A model generated the notes under the pieces. It was not told the origin of the DNA, ran no database searches, and was given only the letters and a program-made list of their open reading frames with translations. Position numbers and translations under genes: made by a program. Source: Halocaridina rubra (Eukaryota; Arthropoda; Malacostraca; Decapoda; Atyidae). From it: a stretch of 64,000 nucleotides of DNA. Position 1 is the first letter of the stretch. Each line of letters opens with the position of its first letter. Positions 35,163 through 48,597 of this stretch are shown piece by piece. The stretch is from assembly GCA_037179515.1 (NCBI GenBank), contig JAXCGZ010001926.1, positions 52,501 through 116,500 on the forward strand. The letters run 5' to 3'.

Positions 35163-35673
35163 CCCTCTCATCCACGGTGATGCCAATGGCGTGTATAAAT
35201 GTTTAGGGTCTAAGGGCACCATGCTGCCATATAAACAAAAATATTATTTTTAAATAGTTACATTTATGCCAATGTCATCATTTTTTGGTCGAGCTTAAGT
35301 TTGGTCACTCTACCAAATGAACAAATTAGCAACCCTCTCCACTGATGTGGCTTTAAGGGCAAGGCATAAAACAAAGGCAGTTTCCGTCTCAATCACTCAT
35401 CACTCAGACCCCACACCTCTTTAGTTGCACATTACTTTCCATGTCCATAAACGGTCCTATGAATTATTGTTTCTCTTATTTATTGATTCATGAAAAACTA
35501 CAACAAATAACGAAGTCATTGATATACTATGTATAATGATAAATGTAGGTTTGGGGTAGGAAAATAGCTGAGAAACAAGATATCTTGGCATGCTAAAAAA
35601 CTGCTGGTCTGAGACTGGATCACAAACGAGCATAGAAAAGAAAACTTATTGAAACTTATGGTGCATGAAAGGG
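35163..35673. mobile_element. piggyBac-like MITE inside Tigger-1
   Basis: Flanked by TTAA at 35159-35162 and 35674-35677. The ends are CCCTCTCATCCACGGTG on the left and, read on the minus strand, CCCTTTCATGCACCATA on the right. TTAA duplication with CCCT termini is the hallmark of piggyBac elements. The 511-bp body has no transposase frame. Confidence 0.88.
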
Positions 35674-36099
35674 TTAATATATTGGTTTAAGTTTTTGGTT
35701 ACTTGAAGGAAATATATTGAAATTATTTACAAAATTAACAAACAAACAGCCATAAGTACGATCTCATGCGGAACAGCTTGTTGCATATGGCGGACGATTA
35801 TGTTGTCACGCAGCATTGTTGTATACATATACTGTATATCAAGTTAAAGGTTTTATTTAGTTGTTTATGTATTTGGTTGGATGAAGGAATTATATTTAAT
35901 ATATTTAAAAAATTACCAAATAAATAGCTGTAAATGCGATCATCATGCGAATATAGATTTTTGAGCGAAGCGAAAGAATGCATCGTTACGTGGCACTAGA
36001 TTGAGAAGAAGTAGCGTTGTTCATTTTACTCTCGGACATCATACTGTTCCTTATGCTCATCTTCTCTCTCATTGGTGTTGTTCATATTCGACTGTTACT

Positions 36100-37895
36100 G
36101 ACCTATGCTATACCTCCCAAGCATAGTGATGATTTTTCTGATGGAAGTGTTGTGAAGAAAAGGAAAGCCATCACCATGGAAATTACAGTTGAAATAGCAA
36201 AACGCTAATAAGAGGGAAAACGTGCTACGAACATTGGCCGCTTACTGGGGTTAGCCTGTTCGACCATGGCAACGATCATTAAGGATAAAGATCGCATCAT
36301 TGAAAATGTGAAAAGTTTTGCTCCTATGATGTCCACTGTGATTACTAAGCAGCCTAGTCGCCTAATGATGGAAATGGAGAGGTTATTAGTGCTTTAGCTG
36401 GATGACCAGCATTGATGGCTTATCCCAGTGAGTCTCATGTTGATACAGGAAAAAGCTAAAAGATTCTTCAATGCTGTGAAAAGTGAAGAGAGAAAAGGGA
36501 GTGACAGTGAAAAGTATAGGACTAGTAGGGGTTGGCTTAATAGCTTTTAAGACTTGTGCTAATTTGCATAACCTAAGGGTGTATGGTGAAGCTGCTGGTG
36601 GTGATGACACAGATGAAAAAGATATTCACAGTGTTTTAGCAGAAATAATTAAGGAGGGGGAATACCGTGCATAACAAGTATTTAATGTGGATGAGTCTGG
36701 CTAGCGTATGCCCAATTGTACATATGTTGCCAAGGAGGATAAGACAGCACCAAGCCATAAAGTCAGCAAGGTGAGACATACTCTGCTTTTGGGAGCTAAT
36801 GCTGCTGGAGACTAAGATGAAGCCCTTGTTGGTTTACTAGCAGAAAATCCAAGGGCACTCAAGGGTAGTTGCAAGGGTCAACTGCCTGTCATTTGGAAGT
36901 CGAACAAGAAGAACTGCATAACCCTTCAGTTATTTGAGGACTGGTTCAGCATCAATTTTTTGCCAGAAGTGGAGCGGTATTGTGTTTCCATGGGTCTGCC
37001 CTTTAAGATGTTGCTAATGCTGGACAATGCCCCTGGTCACCCTCCCCATTTGGATGACTTTCAATCTAATGTAAAGGTAGTTTAACTTCCACCTAATACT
37101 ACTTCCCTGTTACAGCCGATGGATAAGTGGGTCATTGCCTCTTTTAAGGCCTACTACCTCCAAATGATACTTGCTATGGCTCTCAGGGCAACTGAGAAGT
37201 ACAAGAACTTGACTCTCAAGGAGTTTTGGAAGTCGTACAGTACTCTTCAGGCTGTGAAGAATATTGTTGATTCTTGGGAGGATGTTAAGCAGACAAACTT
37301 GAATGGGATATGGAAGAAACTGTGCCTCCAGTTTAAGAAAGACTTCCATGGCTTTGAGGAAACCGTTGAGGATGTCAATAAGAATGTTGTTGCCCTGAGT
37401 AAGGAGATTAAGTTGGAGGTGGGGCCTGATGATGTAACATTGCTGCTGGAATCTCATGGAGAGGAGTTATTTCCTGAGGACCTCATTCAACTGGAGAAGC
37501 AGATGATTGAAGATGAGGAAATACCTACACCAAGGCCAGAGCCCAAGATATTCACAAACAGGGAATTGGAGGAATCTTTTCCCCTGGTAAAGGAAGAGTT
37601 AACAAGCTCGAGGCTCAGAACCCCATCATTGCCAGATACACTTAGGTCGCAGATCAATGATGCCCTGTGGTGTTACAAGGAAATCTGGGAAGAGAAGAAG
37701 TGGGCATCCTTCCAGACTCACCTTGACCAATATTTCATGAAGGCACATCCCCCAGCAACATATACTGTACCCTCTACCTCAGGTGCTGCTATAGCTTCAC
37801 CTGCCCCAGTATCTGCAACAGGTTCTCTTGCCTCTCCAAACTCACCTGCCCCAGTCTTCTCAGCGCCTGCCTTTCCAGCTTTCTCCTGCTTATAA
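36100..37895 (+). pseudogene. Tigger-1 transposase
   Basis: N-terminal opening PPKHSDDFSDGSVVKKRKAI, then HTH text (ATNIGRLLGLACSTMATIIK) and an IQEKAKRFFNAV-like second domain in other frames. Catalytic Asp blocks are FNVDESG (about 36685), MLLMLDNAPGHPPHLDDF (about 37015) and TSLLQPMDKWVIASFK (about 37100). The last 258 codons (37119-37895) are open, with the acidic region and a Pro/Ala/Ser-rich C-terminus. Many stops precede it. It is related to, but clearly different from, the 2247-3875 transposase. Confidence 0.9.
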
Positions 37896-38176
37896 GCCTG
37901 TTCCTCCCTCCCTGTCAATGCCCCTTCCAGTGTGCAAGCCAACCACACAAGTAAAGATAAGCAATACTGTATTGTGTACTTTTACTATTTTTATGTCTTA
38001 AATTACACCAGCGAAGGTAAGATGAACTTAGATTATTGTTTTATGTTTTAGATTATTTAATTTAGCATTGGAGGAGGAGCTAAGTTCGTATGCAGGTGTG
38101 TACCGATTTACAATGAAAACCGGTTTATGACGGCTATAAGGAACAGAACGCTGACATAAATTGGGAACCCCCTGTA

Positions 38177-38294
38177 TATGTAAATGACCTACTAAAATCT
38201 GTGAATTTGTTTTTGAAATGTTTGCAGATGATGCAAAGATTGTGAAGAAAGTAAAAGATAAGAACAATGGTAGAGAACTTCAGGAAGACCTAAA
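38177..38294 (+). pseudogene. LINE-B reverse transcriptase, palm fragment
   Basis: Resumes at YVNDLLKSVN, then [20 protein letters not shown] and ends QEDLN, where Tigger-2 begins. The FADD catalytic pair is present but the copy is dead. Confidence 0.88.
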
Positions 38295-38599
38295 TACATA
38301 GGTTCTTAACTTACTTCACAATTCTGTTCCTCAAGACGTGATGCAACCCGATTTTCCAAGTAAGTCGAAACACACCTAAGTAAGCATCTATATCACTCAC
38401 CTATGCTAACATAACTATAACTAAAAAAGAGAACAAGTCCTTATATATACAGTGACTTTCCATCTGTACTTCTGTTTTCTTCGTGCCTAGGCCCGATGAG
38501 GGCAGTTTATATTTTTTCTTAGCTCGTCCTGGTGTCACAATAATAATAATAAAAAAAAAGAAAGTACAGTACAGTATTGCTTACCTTTACTCCTGTGAT

Positions 38600-40425
38600 T
38601 GGCTTGAACACTAGGAGGGGTGCTGCAAGGGAGTGAAAGACCAGGTTAATGGGAAGAGGAAGCTGGAGAGGCAGGAGCTGGAGAGGCAGGTGCTAGAGAG
38701 ACTGGGGTAGGTGAGTGTGGAGAGGGAGGGGAACCTGTAGCAGGTGCTGGAGATAATGGGGCAGGCGAGTCTGGAGAGGCAATTGAGGTAGAAGGTACAG
38801 GATCTGTTGCTGGGGGCTTTACCTTCGTGAATAAATGATCAAGGTGAGTCTGGAAGGATGCCCTCTTCTTCTACTCCCAAGTTTCCCCATAACACCGCAG
38901 GCAATCCATGACCACTCTAGCCACCACAGTGTACCTGGCAGTGTTGGGGTCCTCAGCATCAAACTTTACCATTCCTTCTTCTATCAGGGCAAAATCTTCT
39001 TCCATGCCCTTGCTTGTAAATCTCTTGGGCTCTGGGGTTGGCATTTCTTCCTCCTCTTCAATCATCTGCTGCTCCAGTTGAATGAGAACCTCAGGAGACA
39101 ACTCCTCTCCATGAGATTCCATCAGCTCTGTTACATAATCAGCCCCCACCTCCAACTTAATCGCCTACTCAGGGAAACCACATTCTTTTTGACAGCATCA
39201 ACTGTCTACTCAAAGCCATGGAAATCAGTAACACTCTGGGGACACAGTTTCTTCCATATGCCATTCGACTTCGTCTGCTTAACTTCCTCCCTAGAATCAG
39301 CAACGTTCTTGACAGCTTGAAGAATATTGCAAAACTTCCAAACTCCTTGAGAGTCAAGTTCTTGTCCTTCTCAGTTGCCTTGGGAGCCATAGTGACTGTC
39401 CTTTGGAGGTAGTAGGCCTTGAAAGAGGCAATGATACCCTAACCCATTGGCTGTTATAGGGCAGTGGTATTAGGTGGAAAATAAAACACCTTGACATTAG
39501 GATGACAGTTATCCTAATGGGAAGGGTGACCAGAATTCTCCAGCATTTGGAATGCTTTACAGGGCAGACCTTTGAGAGCACAGTACCTTTCCACTTCTGG
39601 CACAAAATGGTTGCTGAACCAGTCCTAGAAAATCTAAAGGGTTACCCAAGCCTTCTTGTTCTTATTTCTGCCAAGTACACCAACAAGGGCTTCAGCTTCA
39701 AGTTGCCAGCAGCATTAGCCCCCAAAAGCATAGTTAGTCTCTCCTTGCTGACTTTTTGGCCTGCTGCTGTCTTCTCCTCGTTGGCTATGTATGTACAACG
39801 AGGAATACACTTCCAGAACTAGCCGGACTCATCCATAATAAACATTTGTTAAGAAAGGTAGTCCCCCTTCTTAATTATCTCAACTAATGCACTTGGAAAA
39901 TCACTTGCTGCTTCCTCACCACCACTAGCAGCTTCATCTTGTATCTAAGAGGTTATGCAAATTATCACAAGCATTAAACCACATAAACCAACCCCTACTT
40001 TCCAAAAAATCTTCATTTTCACTTCCTTTCCACTTTTCTATTTTCACGATATTAAGCAATCTTTTAGTTTTTTCTTGGATCAGCATAAGGCACTGGGATA
40101 CGCCATTGATACTGGTCATCCAGCCAAAGCACTATGAATCTTTCCATTTCAGTCATTAGGCCAATATGCTGCTTATTATCACAGTGGACTTCATATGAGC
40201 AGAACCCTTCACATGTTCAAGGATGCGATCTTTATCATTGATAATCGTCACCATGGTCAAATGGTTTAACCACAGTGATCTGCCAATGTTGGTAACAGTT
40301 TCTCCCTTTATGAAGAGATTCACTATATCTACTTTCACTTTCTTGGGGATAGCTTTCCTTTTCTTCCAAACACTGCCATTAGAAGGATCTCTTATACATA
40401 TGGGGGGAATAATACAGGCTAACAA
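38600..40425 (-). pseudogene. Tigger-2 transposase
   Basis: Minus strand: SNGSVWKKRKAIPKKVKVDI and VTNIGRSLWLNHLTMVTIIN (HTH), RTKRLLNIVKIEKW-like second domain, MAPKATEKDKNLTLKEFG, and the acidic C-terminal region VTELMESHGEELSPEVLIQL. The catalytic Asp blocks fall in frames broken by many stops. Gly/Ala/Pro-rich C-terminal sequence lies at 38600-38830. Confidence 0.85.
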
Positions 40426-41031
40426 CTATCGCAAACAGGAGCGAAACAAACCAAACAGTGAATAAGCTTGAGAACAATATGGAGTACGAGTGGGAATTGA
40501 GCAACGCGTATTCCTCAGTATAAAGCCACATGTCAATGAAAAGTTCATATTTGTGACTGTGTACATGTATTTGGCAATTTTGAAAATAAATTCAAACTAG
40601 GTTCTTCATATACCAAATACATAAACAAATAAATAAATAAAAACATTTACTTGATATATAAAAACACAAGAGTCCGGTGTTACAATGTACTGTATTCTTC
40701 CGCTACGCTTAACAAACCGTTCTGCAGGCAAAGATCTTATTTATGACTACAGTATGTATGGGGGGGTCCCCGTTTAACGTAAGGGTTCCATTCCTGACAG
40801 CCGACTTAATTTGGATTTCGACGTAAGTTGGAAAAGACCTAAATTCAAACCTAGGTCCCCCAATCAATGTTAAAAATAAATAATCTAAAACAGAGAAAAA
40901 ATAATTTTAGTTCTTAATCTATGATACAATAAGGGTAAAACTAAAAAGTATTGCTAACCTCTACTTGTGTACCATAAAATATATCAATAGCCAAATTATA
41001 CTACAATACAGTACATTATTGCTTACCATTA

Positions 41032-42783
41032 TGAGTGTGTTTCACTCCAAGTCACCAGAGGTCTTTTGTAAATGACTTATTAGTTATTTTAGTTTCTATT
41101 TCAATATATGTAAATATATCTTGTTTAATATTCTTGTACTTGTAGAAAGCATGATCCCAATATAAAAATCTCCCTCCTATTTCTCTATTTTCATGTACGA
41201 TACCGTAATCCAATCGAGTCTGTTAGATACAATGCTTACGCAATTTTTTTTATAAAATTGCTCTCGCTGATAAATTTTGCTATATTATAAAAATTCCTCT
41301 TGATGATAACTTTGTTATAAATTTGACCCTGTCTAGATATATTTCACTAGCTTCTTTACTATCTGAATACTTAAAATTCTTTCTCCTGCAACGCAAAGAA
41401 CGCTCTGGAGACTTCCACGAGTGACCTTTTTTGCTCATAAATATCTCGTTTCTTTTGTTTGCTTCCGCTTGTTGCACCTAAAATACTGTCTCTCCCTTGC
41501 ATCTCTGCAATAATTGCCTGCCAGGGACCACCACTACAGTAGGCCCTCGAATTTTATATAAACAAGATACTGCTCTGAATATACACCCTACAGGCTGGCC
41601 GAATGATTACGTCACGAAGATCACTCAATTGGCGGCCAAATATTACAGAAGCAAGATTTTGCCTCAGCAGTCGCGCTTACTCCAAACTTCTTTCGTGGGA
41701 GCAGTCTTCACAGGAATTCATCTGGCACAAAGAAGGTAAAAGAGAGTTGAAGTTAAAGCTCGTTGGTCAAGCAAATTGGGAATTCGAGAAACTGGTTATA
41801 TCCATTACTGGTCAAATCCTAAGAAATTTTTCTCAGTTCCATTCCCATACAAAATGCCCTTTTGTAGATTACCTAACTGGAATCTTATTTGTCAAATTTA
41901 ATTCCTTGACCTGGAAATTAACGCCGATATACACTGATAAGAATTATCTTATATTGCGGATGCCCAAGTAAAATTTTGCCCTCAGAAGATTGCTCATTAC
42001 CACGTAAAAATCTACCCCTTCTAACGAATTCTAATTCAGTTCACTCCTTTCTATCACTGTAATTTAAGCATTTTACATCAATGCTCGTAAGTAAAGTGCT
42101 TTACACTATAAATTGCAAATAATTTATAAATAGTTTTGCCCTGTTGGCATTCCAAACGTTTCTTGTTAACCACAATTTAATGAATACATACTATATTTAT
42201 CTAGCTGATTCTTCATTTATTGGGAATAAAGTGTTTTATGCTAATGCCTGCAAATAATTAATTTTGTACGCTTTTATGTAGTGTAAATATTTCTGGTTAG
42301 CTGCAACTAACCCATATATTTTCATCCAGTTAAATAATATTAGAAACTCATTACTTGTGTGCAAGTGCCTTCAGTTTTCCCATTATTAACAGTGTGTCAT
42401 TCCTGTTTCTGCAATTGCAGTGTCCTCTATTCTACTCTGCCTGTGTGACAGAGGTGATCGTCAAGTTGAAGCCAAAGTCTTGGCATCCGTCTGTGGTGCT
42501 GGGAATCGAAGTGGTGCTCACCACCACTAAGGATCGAGGCTGCATTCCATTCATTTAAATTTTTTAAATTCATTCCAGTTTTCCAAAATTACTTAAATTT
42601 TTTTTAGTGTCATTGAATTTCCAAACTTAATAAAAAGTTGAATATTGAGTTTCATTTAACCTAGCAGTGGAAATCAGAGGGTGTGCAAGTAAAGATTAGC
42701 CTTGGATGTTTGTGAGCTCTTAACCGAGTTCAGTACCTTGAGTCCCCTTAGTAAAACAATAACTTACCAACAACGTCCCCACA
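41032..42783 (+). repeat. solo LTR of the Gmr1-like gypsy family
   Basis: Matches both LTRs of the 44445-53691 element in the opposite orientation along its whole length (start tgagtgtgtttcactccaag; middle ctgccagggaccaccactac; end cttagtaaaacaataactta). It has TG...CA ends with CATTA on one side and CTTTA on the other as a likely 5-bp target duplication. No internal sequence is attached, so it is probably left by LTR-LTR recombination. The open frames in it are not genes. Confidence 0.88.
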
Positions 42784-44444
42784 CTTTATTCGTGTGGTTG
42801 GCTTGCATACTGGAAGGGGCGCTGATAGTGAGGGAGAGACAGACTTATTGGGAGGTGAAAGCTGGAGAGGCAGGTGTTAAGGAGACTGGGGCAGGGAAGT
42901 CTGGAGAGGCAAAAGAACATACAGCAGATGATGGTGATACTGACTGAGGCAGGTGAGTCTATAGAGGTAGAGAAACAGGATCTCTTGGTGGGGCTCTACC
43001 TTCACGAATAATTGGTAGAGGCGAGTTTGAAAGGATTCCCTCTTCAGCATCTCATATATTTCCTTGTAACACCACAGGGCATCATTGATCCCTCTCTGGA
43101 CCTTAGTGTACTGGCAAAGATGGGGTCCTGAGTCTCGAGCTTTGCCAACAATTCCTCAGCCAGGGCAAAAAATTCCCTGGTTGTAAATTCTTGGGTTCTG
43201 AGCTTGCCTCGTCAATCATCTGCTTCTCCAGTCGAATGAGGTCCTCAGTAGATAACTCCTCACCATAAGGTTTCAGGATTTACATCATCAACCTCCACCT
43301 CCAACTCAAGCTCCTTAATCATGACAAATATGTTCTTGGTTACAGCCTCAACTGTCTCCTCAATGCCTCATAAGTCATTCACATATTAGGGGCATGCTTC
43401 TTTCCATACCCCATTCAAGTTCATTTGCATCACTTCCTCACAAGCATCAGCAATATTCTTCACAGCATGAATATTTTAAGACTTCCAGAAGTCTCTGAGA
43501 GTCAATTTCTTGTCCTCCTCAGTTGCCCTGAGAGCCGTAGCGATTGTTCTTTAAAGGTAGTAGGCCTTGAAAGAGGCAATGGCCACCTGATGCATTGGCT
43601 GTAATAGGGAAGTCGTATTAGGTGGAAGGTAAACCACCTTTACATTAGGATGAAAGTCATCCAAATAGGCAGGGTGACCAGGGGCACTGTTCAGGATTAG
43701 CAACACCTTAAAGGGCAGACCCTTGGCAGCACAGTACCTGTCCGCTTCAAAATGGTTGCTGAACCAGACCTCAAATATTTGAAGGGTTATTCAAGCCTTC
43801 TAGTTTGACTTCCAGATGACTGGTAGTTAACCCTTCCAGATAACTGGTAGTTGACCCTTCCAAACGCCCTTGAGTCCCCTTGTGTTTTCTGCCAAATAAA
43901 CCAACAAGGGCTTCAGGTTACAGTCTCCAGCAGCATTAGCCCCCAAAAGCAAAGCCAGTCTCTCCTTGCTGACTATATGGAGTGTACTGTCTTCTCCTTG
44001 GCAATGTATGTACGACTAGCAGATTCACTTTGCGCTCTCTATGTTATGAAAAATAGCATGAGCCTTAAAATGATTAAACAAGCCCCTACTAGCCACAAAC
44101 TCTTCGCCTGCAATCCATTCCCCCTTTTCTCTTTTCAAGGCTTCGGACAATAATTTAACCTTTTCCTGTTTAACATGAGGCTTACTGGGTATGCTGTTGA
44201 TTTTGGCTTTCAAATAAAAGCACTAGAAATCTCTCCATCTCGACCAAAAGGCAACAACGCTACCTTGTGATCACAGTGAACATCATAGAAGTCAAACCGT
44301 TCACGTGGTCACAGATGCAATCTTTGTCTTTGATGATCGTGACCACAGTTGTATGGGCTAATCCAATATTGCGGACAATGTTCATAGAAGTTTCTCCCTT
44401 CTCAGCATCGTTTACTATTTCAATTTTCATTTCCATGGAGACAG
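42784..44444 (-). pseudogene. Tigger-3 transposase remnant
   Basis: Minus-strand sequence in many frames: ENIVRNIGLAHTTVVTIIKD-like HTH near 44330, KAKINSIPSKPHVKQEKVKL near 44200, then readable equivalents of the Tigger-1 C-terminal region (the ctcaatgcctcataagtcat and ctgcttctccagtcgaatga parts). It ends at the MEMKIEIV block, cut by the gypsy LTR at 44445. Confidence 0.78.
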
Positions 44445-46389
44445 TGTGGAGTGGGAAGGTTGTTAGGTTTCTGTTTTACTAAGGGGACTCAAAGTACTGA
44501 ACTCGGCTAAGAGCTCACAAACAGACAGGTCAGATATTACTGTACATGAACACCCGACCTGGGCTACCACTACTCTGTTAAATGAAACTCAGTATTCAAC
44601 TTTTTTTAAATTTTGGATATGCAATGAGACAAAAAAAATTTAATTAATTTTTGGAGCTGGAACAAATTTTAAATTTAAATTTATGGAATGCTGCCTCGAA
44701 TCCCGGAGGTGGTGAGCACCATTTCGATTCCCAGCACCACAGATGGATGCCAAGACTTTGGCCTCAACTCGACGATCACCTCTATCACACAGGCAGAGTA
44801 GAATAGAGGACACTGAAATTGCAGAAACAGAAACAACACACCTTTAATAATGGGAAAACTAAAACACGAGCACACAAAAATTGAGTTTCCAATATTATTC
44901 AACAGGATAAAAATATATTGTTTAGTCAAAGCTAACCAGAAATATTTATGCTATAGTAAGAGCATACAAAACCATTAATTATTTGACGCCATTAGAGGAA
45001 AACAATTTATTCACAATAAATGAAGAATAAGCAAGACAAAGTCTGTATGTATTCCTTGAATTGTGGGCAACCACAAAAGTTGCAATGCTTATTATTTGCA
45101 ATTTATATGGTAAAAAACACTATTTATGATAAAGGAAGAATCTACGAGATAAATACAGTACTCATTCACCTTTGGTTATCAAGACCTATTTGCAATGAAA
45201 AAGGGGCAAAACCACCTTCTGAAGTACAGTATTTGCAACTTATAACTCAAAACACATTATCCCCAATATATGAAGAATCAGCAAGATAAATGCAGTATGT
45301 ATTCATTAAATTATGGTTAACAGGAAACATTTGCAAAGCCAACAGGGTAACATTACTTTTTAATTATTTGCGGTTTATAGCATAAAACACTTTAGTTAAA
45401 TGATTAATTACTTGCAATTTATATAGTGTGTTTTGAAATTAAACACTTTATTTACGATGACAGAAATGGGGTGAAATGAAATTAAAATTTGTTAGGAAAA
45501 AGGGATTGAGTTTTACGTGGTATCAATCAATATTCTGAGGATGAGTTTTCGTTTGGCACATTCAATAAAAGAAATTTCTGATCAATGTATATAGGCAGTA
45601 ATTTCCAGGTTAAGGAATTCAGTTCGGAAAATGAGATTTCAGTTAGGTAATCTACAAAAGTCCGTTTTGTATGGGAAAGTTATCTGATAAAATTTTCGTA
45701 GGATTTGGCCAGAAACAAATTTAACCAGTTTCTCGAATTCCCAATTTGCTTGACCAACGAGCTTTACCATACACTATCCCTCACCTTGTTTGCGCCAGAT
45801 GAATTCCTGTGAAGAAGCCACGTAAATAAGGTTTGAAATAAGCTTGACTGCTGAGGCGAGATCTTGCCTCTGGGATGTTTGGCCGCCAAATGAGAACGAT
45901 TCAATGTCCCTCTTCTCGAGGGCTACTGTAGTGGTGGTCCCTGGCAGGCAATTATGGAAGAGATGCAAGGGAGAGACAGTATTTTAGGTGCAACAAGTGG
46001 AAGCAAACAAAATTATCAGCAAGAACAATTTTTATAATATACAAACTTTATTAGCAAGAGCTATTTCATCATAAGAAAATTGTAAAAAAAATGTATCTAA
46101 TAGACTCACTAGGATTATGGCCTCGTTCTTAAAGAAGAGGAATGATCAGAAAACAGAAATAGGGAGACTATTATATTGGGATCATGCTTTCTACACTTAC
46201 AAGAATATTATATAAGATATATTTAAACTTAGCTATAAGCTGAAATATAAATTGCAAATAATCATAATCTGCAAAAGGCAAGGAGAGAGAATTATTTTCG
46301 TAAAAAAAAAAAGTTAATAATTGCTAAATTGAATAATAAGGCAGCTACTAGAGCCTCTGATGACTTTAAGCGAAACACTCTGGCACACA
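44445..46389 (-). repeat. 3' LTR of the Gmr1-like element
   Basis: 1945 bp with TG...CA ends on the minus strand (start TGTGTGCCAGAGTG; end CCCACTCCACA). It aligns with 51523-53691, lacking about 200 bp of it. A weak purine tract (agaaaggacc) precedes it. Confidence 0.9.
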
Positions 46390-47089
46390 GGTCCTTTCTA
46401 GGGAATCCTGAATTAGCACATTTCTACTACAGAAGGCAAAAAAGGAACAGAGGAAGTTATGGTGACTTCAGTGTTGTTATAAGGGATAAGAGATCCTTCT
46501 AATGGAAAAGAACAAATGAACAATAAAAAATGGGATCCACCACTGGAACATATCATACTAGTAGTATAGTGAACAATTCTTATAAAAAACAGTATTAAAT
46601 GACATGCAAAACATAAAAGGAATGAGATCGAATTCAAATTTCAAGAAAATTAAAATCACACTTCAATATCAGAGAATATCCATATTTAAATTTAAGAATT
46701 CTTCACATTAAAATAAAAAAAATACAATATACGTAAAAGGAAAATTTGAACCAAGTCGTCATTAACAGTGGCGACTGGATTTAAAACAGCTTCAGCCATT
46801 CAACACTAAACTAAAAGTTTCTGCCATGTCCTGGCTTTCAGATTCCCACAGAGGGAAATATAAAACGACAAGCAAAGAAATATTCTTCATCTTTGTCTTC
46901 CATTAGGAATCACGTTATTACACATGGATACGTTCCACAAGAATGCATAAACACACTATACTAAATAAAACTGAGTAAAACCCATTTTACACGTACAAAG
47001 TGAATACGTTTGTAAGCTAAAATAAATAAGTACAGTATTAAAGACATGAAAGATAAACAAAAATAAACAACACATTAGAGAAGTAATCT
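46390..47089 (-). other. 3' untranslated region of the Gmr1-like element
   Basis: About 700 bp of AT-rich sequence between the RNase H end and the 3' LTR. No additional ORF (for example env) is seen. Confidence 0.6.
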
Positions 47090-47690
47090 TTACAGACTAG
47101 TCAAACTGAAGCTAACAGTACCAGCTTCCTCATCTGAGGGTAACGACTGTCGACTTAGTAGATCAGCGAGGTCATTGTCCTTTCCATCAACATGTTGGGC
47201 AGTGAATTTGAAAAGATCAGGTAAAGTGCCCACCTTTTCAGGCAAAGATTCAGCTTGCCTGCTGTCTATGCATATAGGAGAGGGCAGTGGTCGGTTCTCA
47301 GTGTAAAATGGCAGCCATACAGATGGACTTAAAATTTCTTTATGGCCCAATATGCGGCTAGAGCTTCCTTCTACACGGTGGAGTAATTCCGCTCTGCAGG
47401 GCGAAGCCTGCGGCTTGCATATCGCACTGGAGCTACTTTTGCCGAGTTGTCTGATCGGGCTTGCAAGAGCACAGCACCCAGGCCTTCGTCTGAGGCGTCA
47501 GTCTGCAAGATAATGGGAAAATAAGGGTTTACCGGTTGTAATACTGGCTTACCTGCCAATACTTCTCGGAGCTTGAAAAATGCTCTCTCTGCTTTGTCTG
47601 TTCATTGGACAGGGGAACTTTTACCTTGCTTTAAGGAGGTCATTTATTGCAAAGGGGCAGCGATAGTATTAAAGTGTGGAATGAACCGTT
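47090..47690 (-). pseudogene. Gmr1-like element, RNase H
   Basis: FFKLREVLAGKPVLQPVNPY precedes ILQTDASDEGLGAVLLQ (first catalytic Asp). Next come VRYASRRLRPAERNYSTV with a stop in place of Glu, a TDHCPL block, and FTAQHVDGKDNDLADLLSRQ at the end. The first part shares the RT frame; the last part is shifted by one. RNase H is the last coding region before the 3' LTR. Confidence 0.9.
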
Positions 47691-48561
47691 GGCAGCAGCC
47701 AAAACTACCCAGGAATGATTTCAGTTGAGTGACAGTAGCAGGTTTCTCCATTTCCTTAATAGCTTACACCTTGTCCTGTAAAGGGGACATAACACCTTCT
47801 CCGACCAAGTGGCTAAGATACTGCAATAGTGTGAAACCAATCTCGCATTTGGAAGGCTTTAAATGAAGTCTATGCTGGTTCAGATGAGCAAAAACTCTGT
47901 GAAAAGTCTCGAGGTGCGATGACCAATCCTCAGAATGCACCAGGATGTCGTCTATAAAGCATGAAACATTGTCGAGGTCCTACAATACTGTCCTCATGAG
48001 TCGGCTGAAGCAGCCAGGGGCATTCACCATACCAAAAGGCATGACCCTGAAATGGTATAGACCGTATCGTATGGAAAAGGCTATTAGAGGCTTGGTAGTC
48101 TCGCACAGTGGGACTTGCCAAAATCCCCTGGCCAGATCCAATTTGGACAGGTAGCGGGCTCGGGAGAGCAACGAGAAAATATGCTCGCCGTCGGCAATGG
48201 GCTTTCCATCAAAGATGGTACGGGAGTTAAGCTTACGACAGTCAAGGCAGAACCTGTGACTGCCATCTCGCTTACGCACTGCCAGTAACGGTGAACACCA
48301 GGGCGAAATGCTCTTTTCAACTATTCCGAGGCGGATCCAAGTGTCAAGATCTTCCTTCAGCTGTACGGACAGCTGGTGGGGAAGGCCATAGGAATGCCAA
48401 AATGGTTCTGGGTCGGTCAATCTGACATGATACTCAAGGGAAGCGGTAGTGCCTGGGAGGTCGTTGAAGACGTTCTTGTAGTCCTCTAATAGTTTGTTCA
48501 GCTGTTTCCATTGACTCAGTTGCAGTCTAGAGTTAATAATGCAATTACTTACACGTTCCAT
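47691..48561 (-). pseudogene. Gmr1-like element, reverse transcriptase
   Basis: NKLLEDYKNVFNDLPGTT opens the RT, then LGIVEKSISPWCSPLLAVRK, RFCLDCRKLNSRTIFDGKPI, LSKLDLARGFWQVPLCE, FRVMPFGMVNAPGCFSRLM. A TAG interrupts at about 47980, and the same frame continues CFIDDILVHSEDW (catalytic FIDD) and HRLHLKPSKCEIGF. These are gypsy RT motifs. The frame lies directly downstream of the integrase C-terminal module. Confidence 0.93.
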
Positions 48562-48597
48562 TCTGTGTGTGTGGGAATGGCAGGATCCTTACCATCA

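Larger units (their letters stand above)
34952..38174 (+). mobile_element. Tigger-1 DNA transposon inserted in LINE-B
   Basis: Starts CAGGGAGTCTCCGGG and ends ...GGGAACCCCCTG, imperfect terminal inverted repeats. It is flanked by TA at 34950-34951 and 38175-38176, while the uninterrupted LINE copies have a single TA there (cttgtatatgtaaatgac). This is the exact target duplication expected for Tc1/mariner-superfamily insertion. It contains 5' subterminal repeats, a piggyBac-like MITE and a decayed transposase. Confidence 0.95.

Noticed and set aside
37718..37948. Minus-strand Gly/Ala/Glu-rich frame
   Set aside because: It is the antisense shadow of the Pro/Ala/Ser-rich transposase C-terminus.
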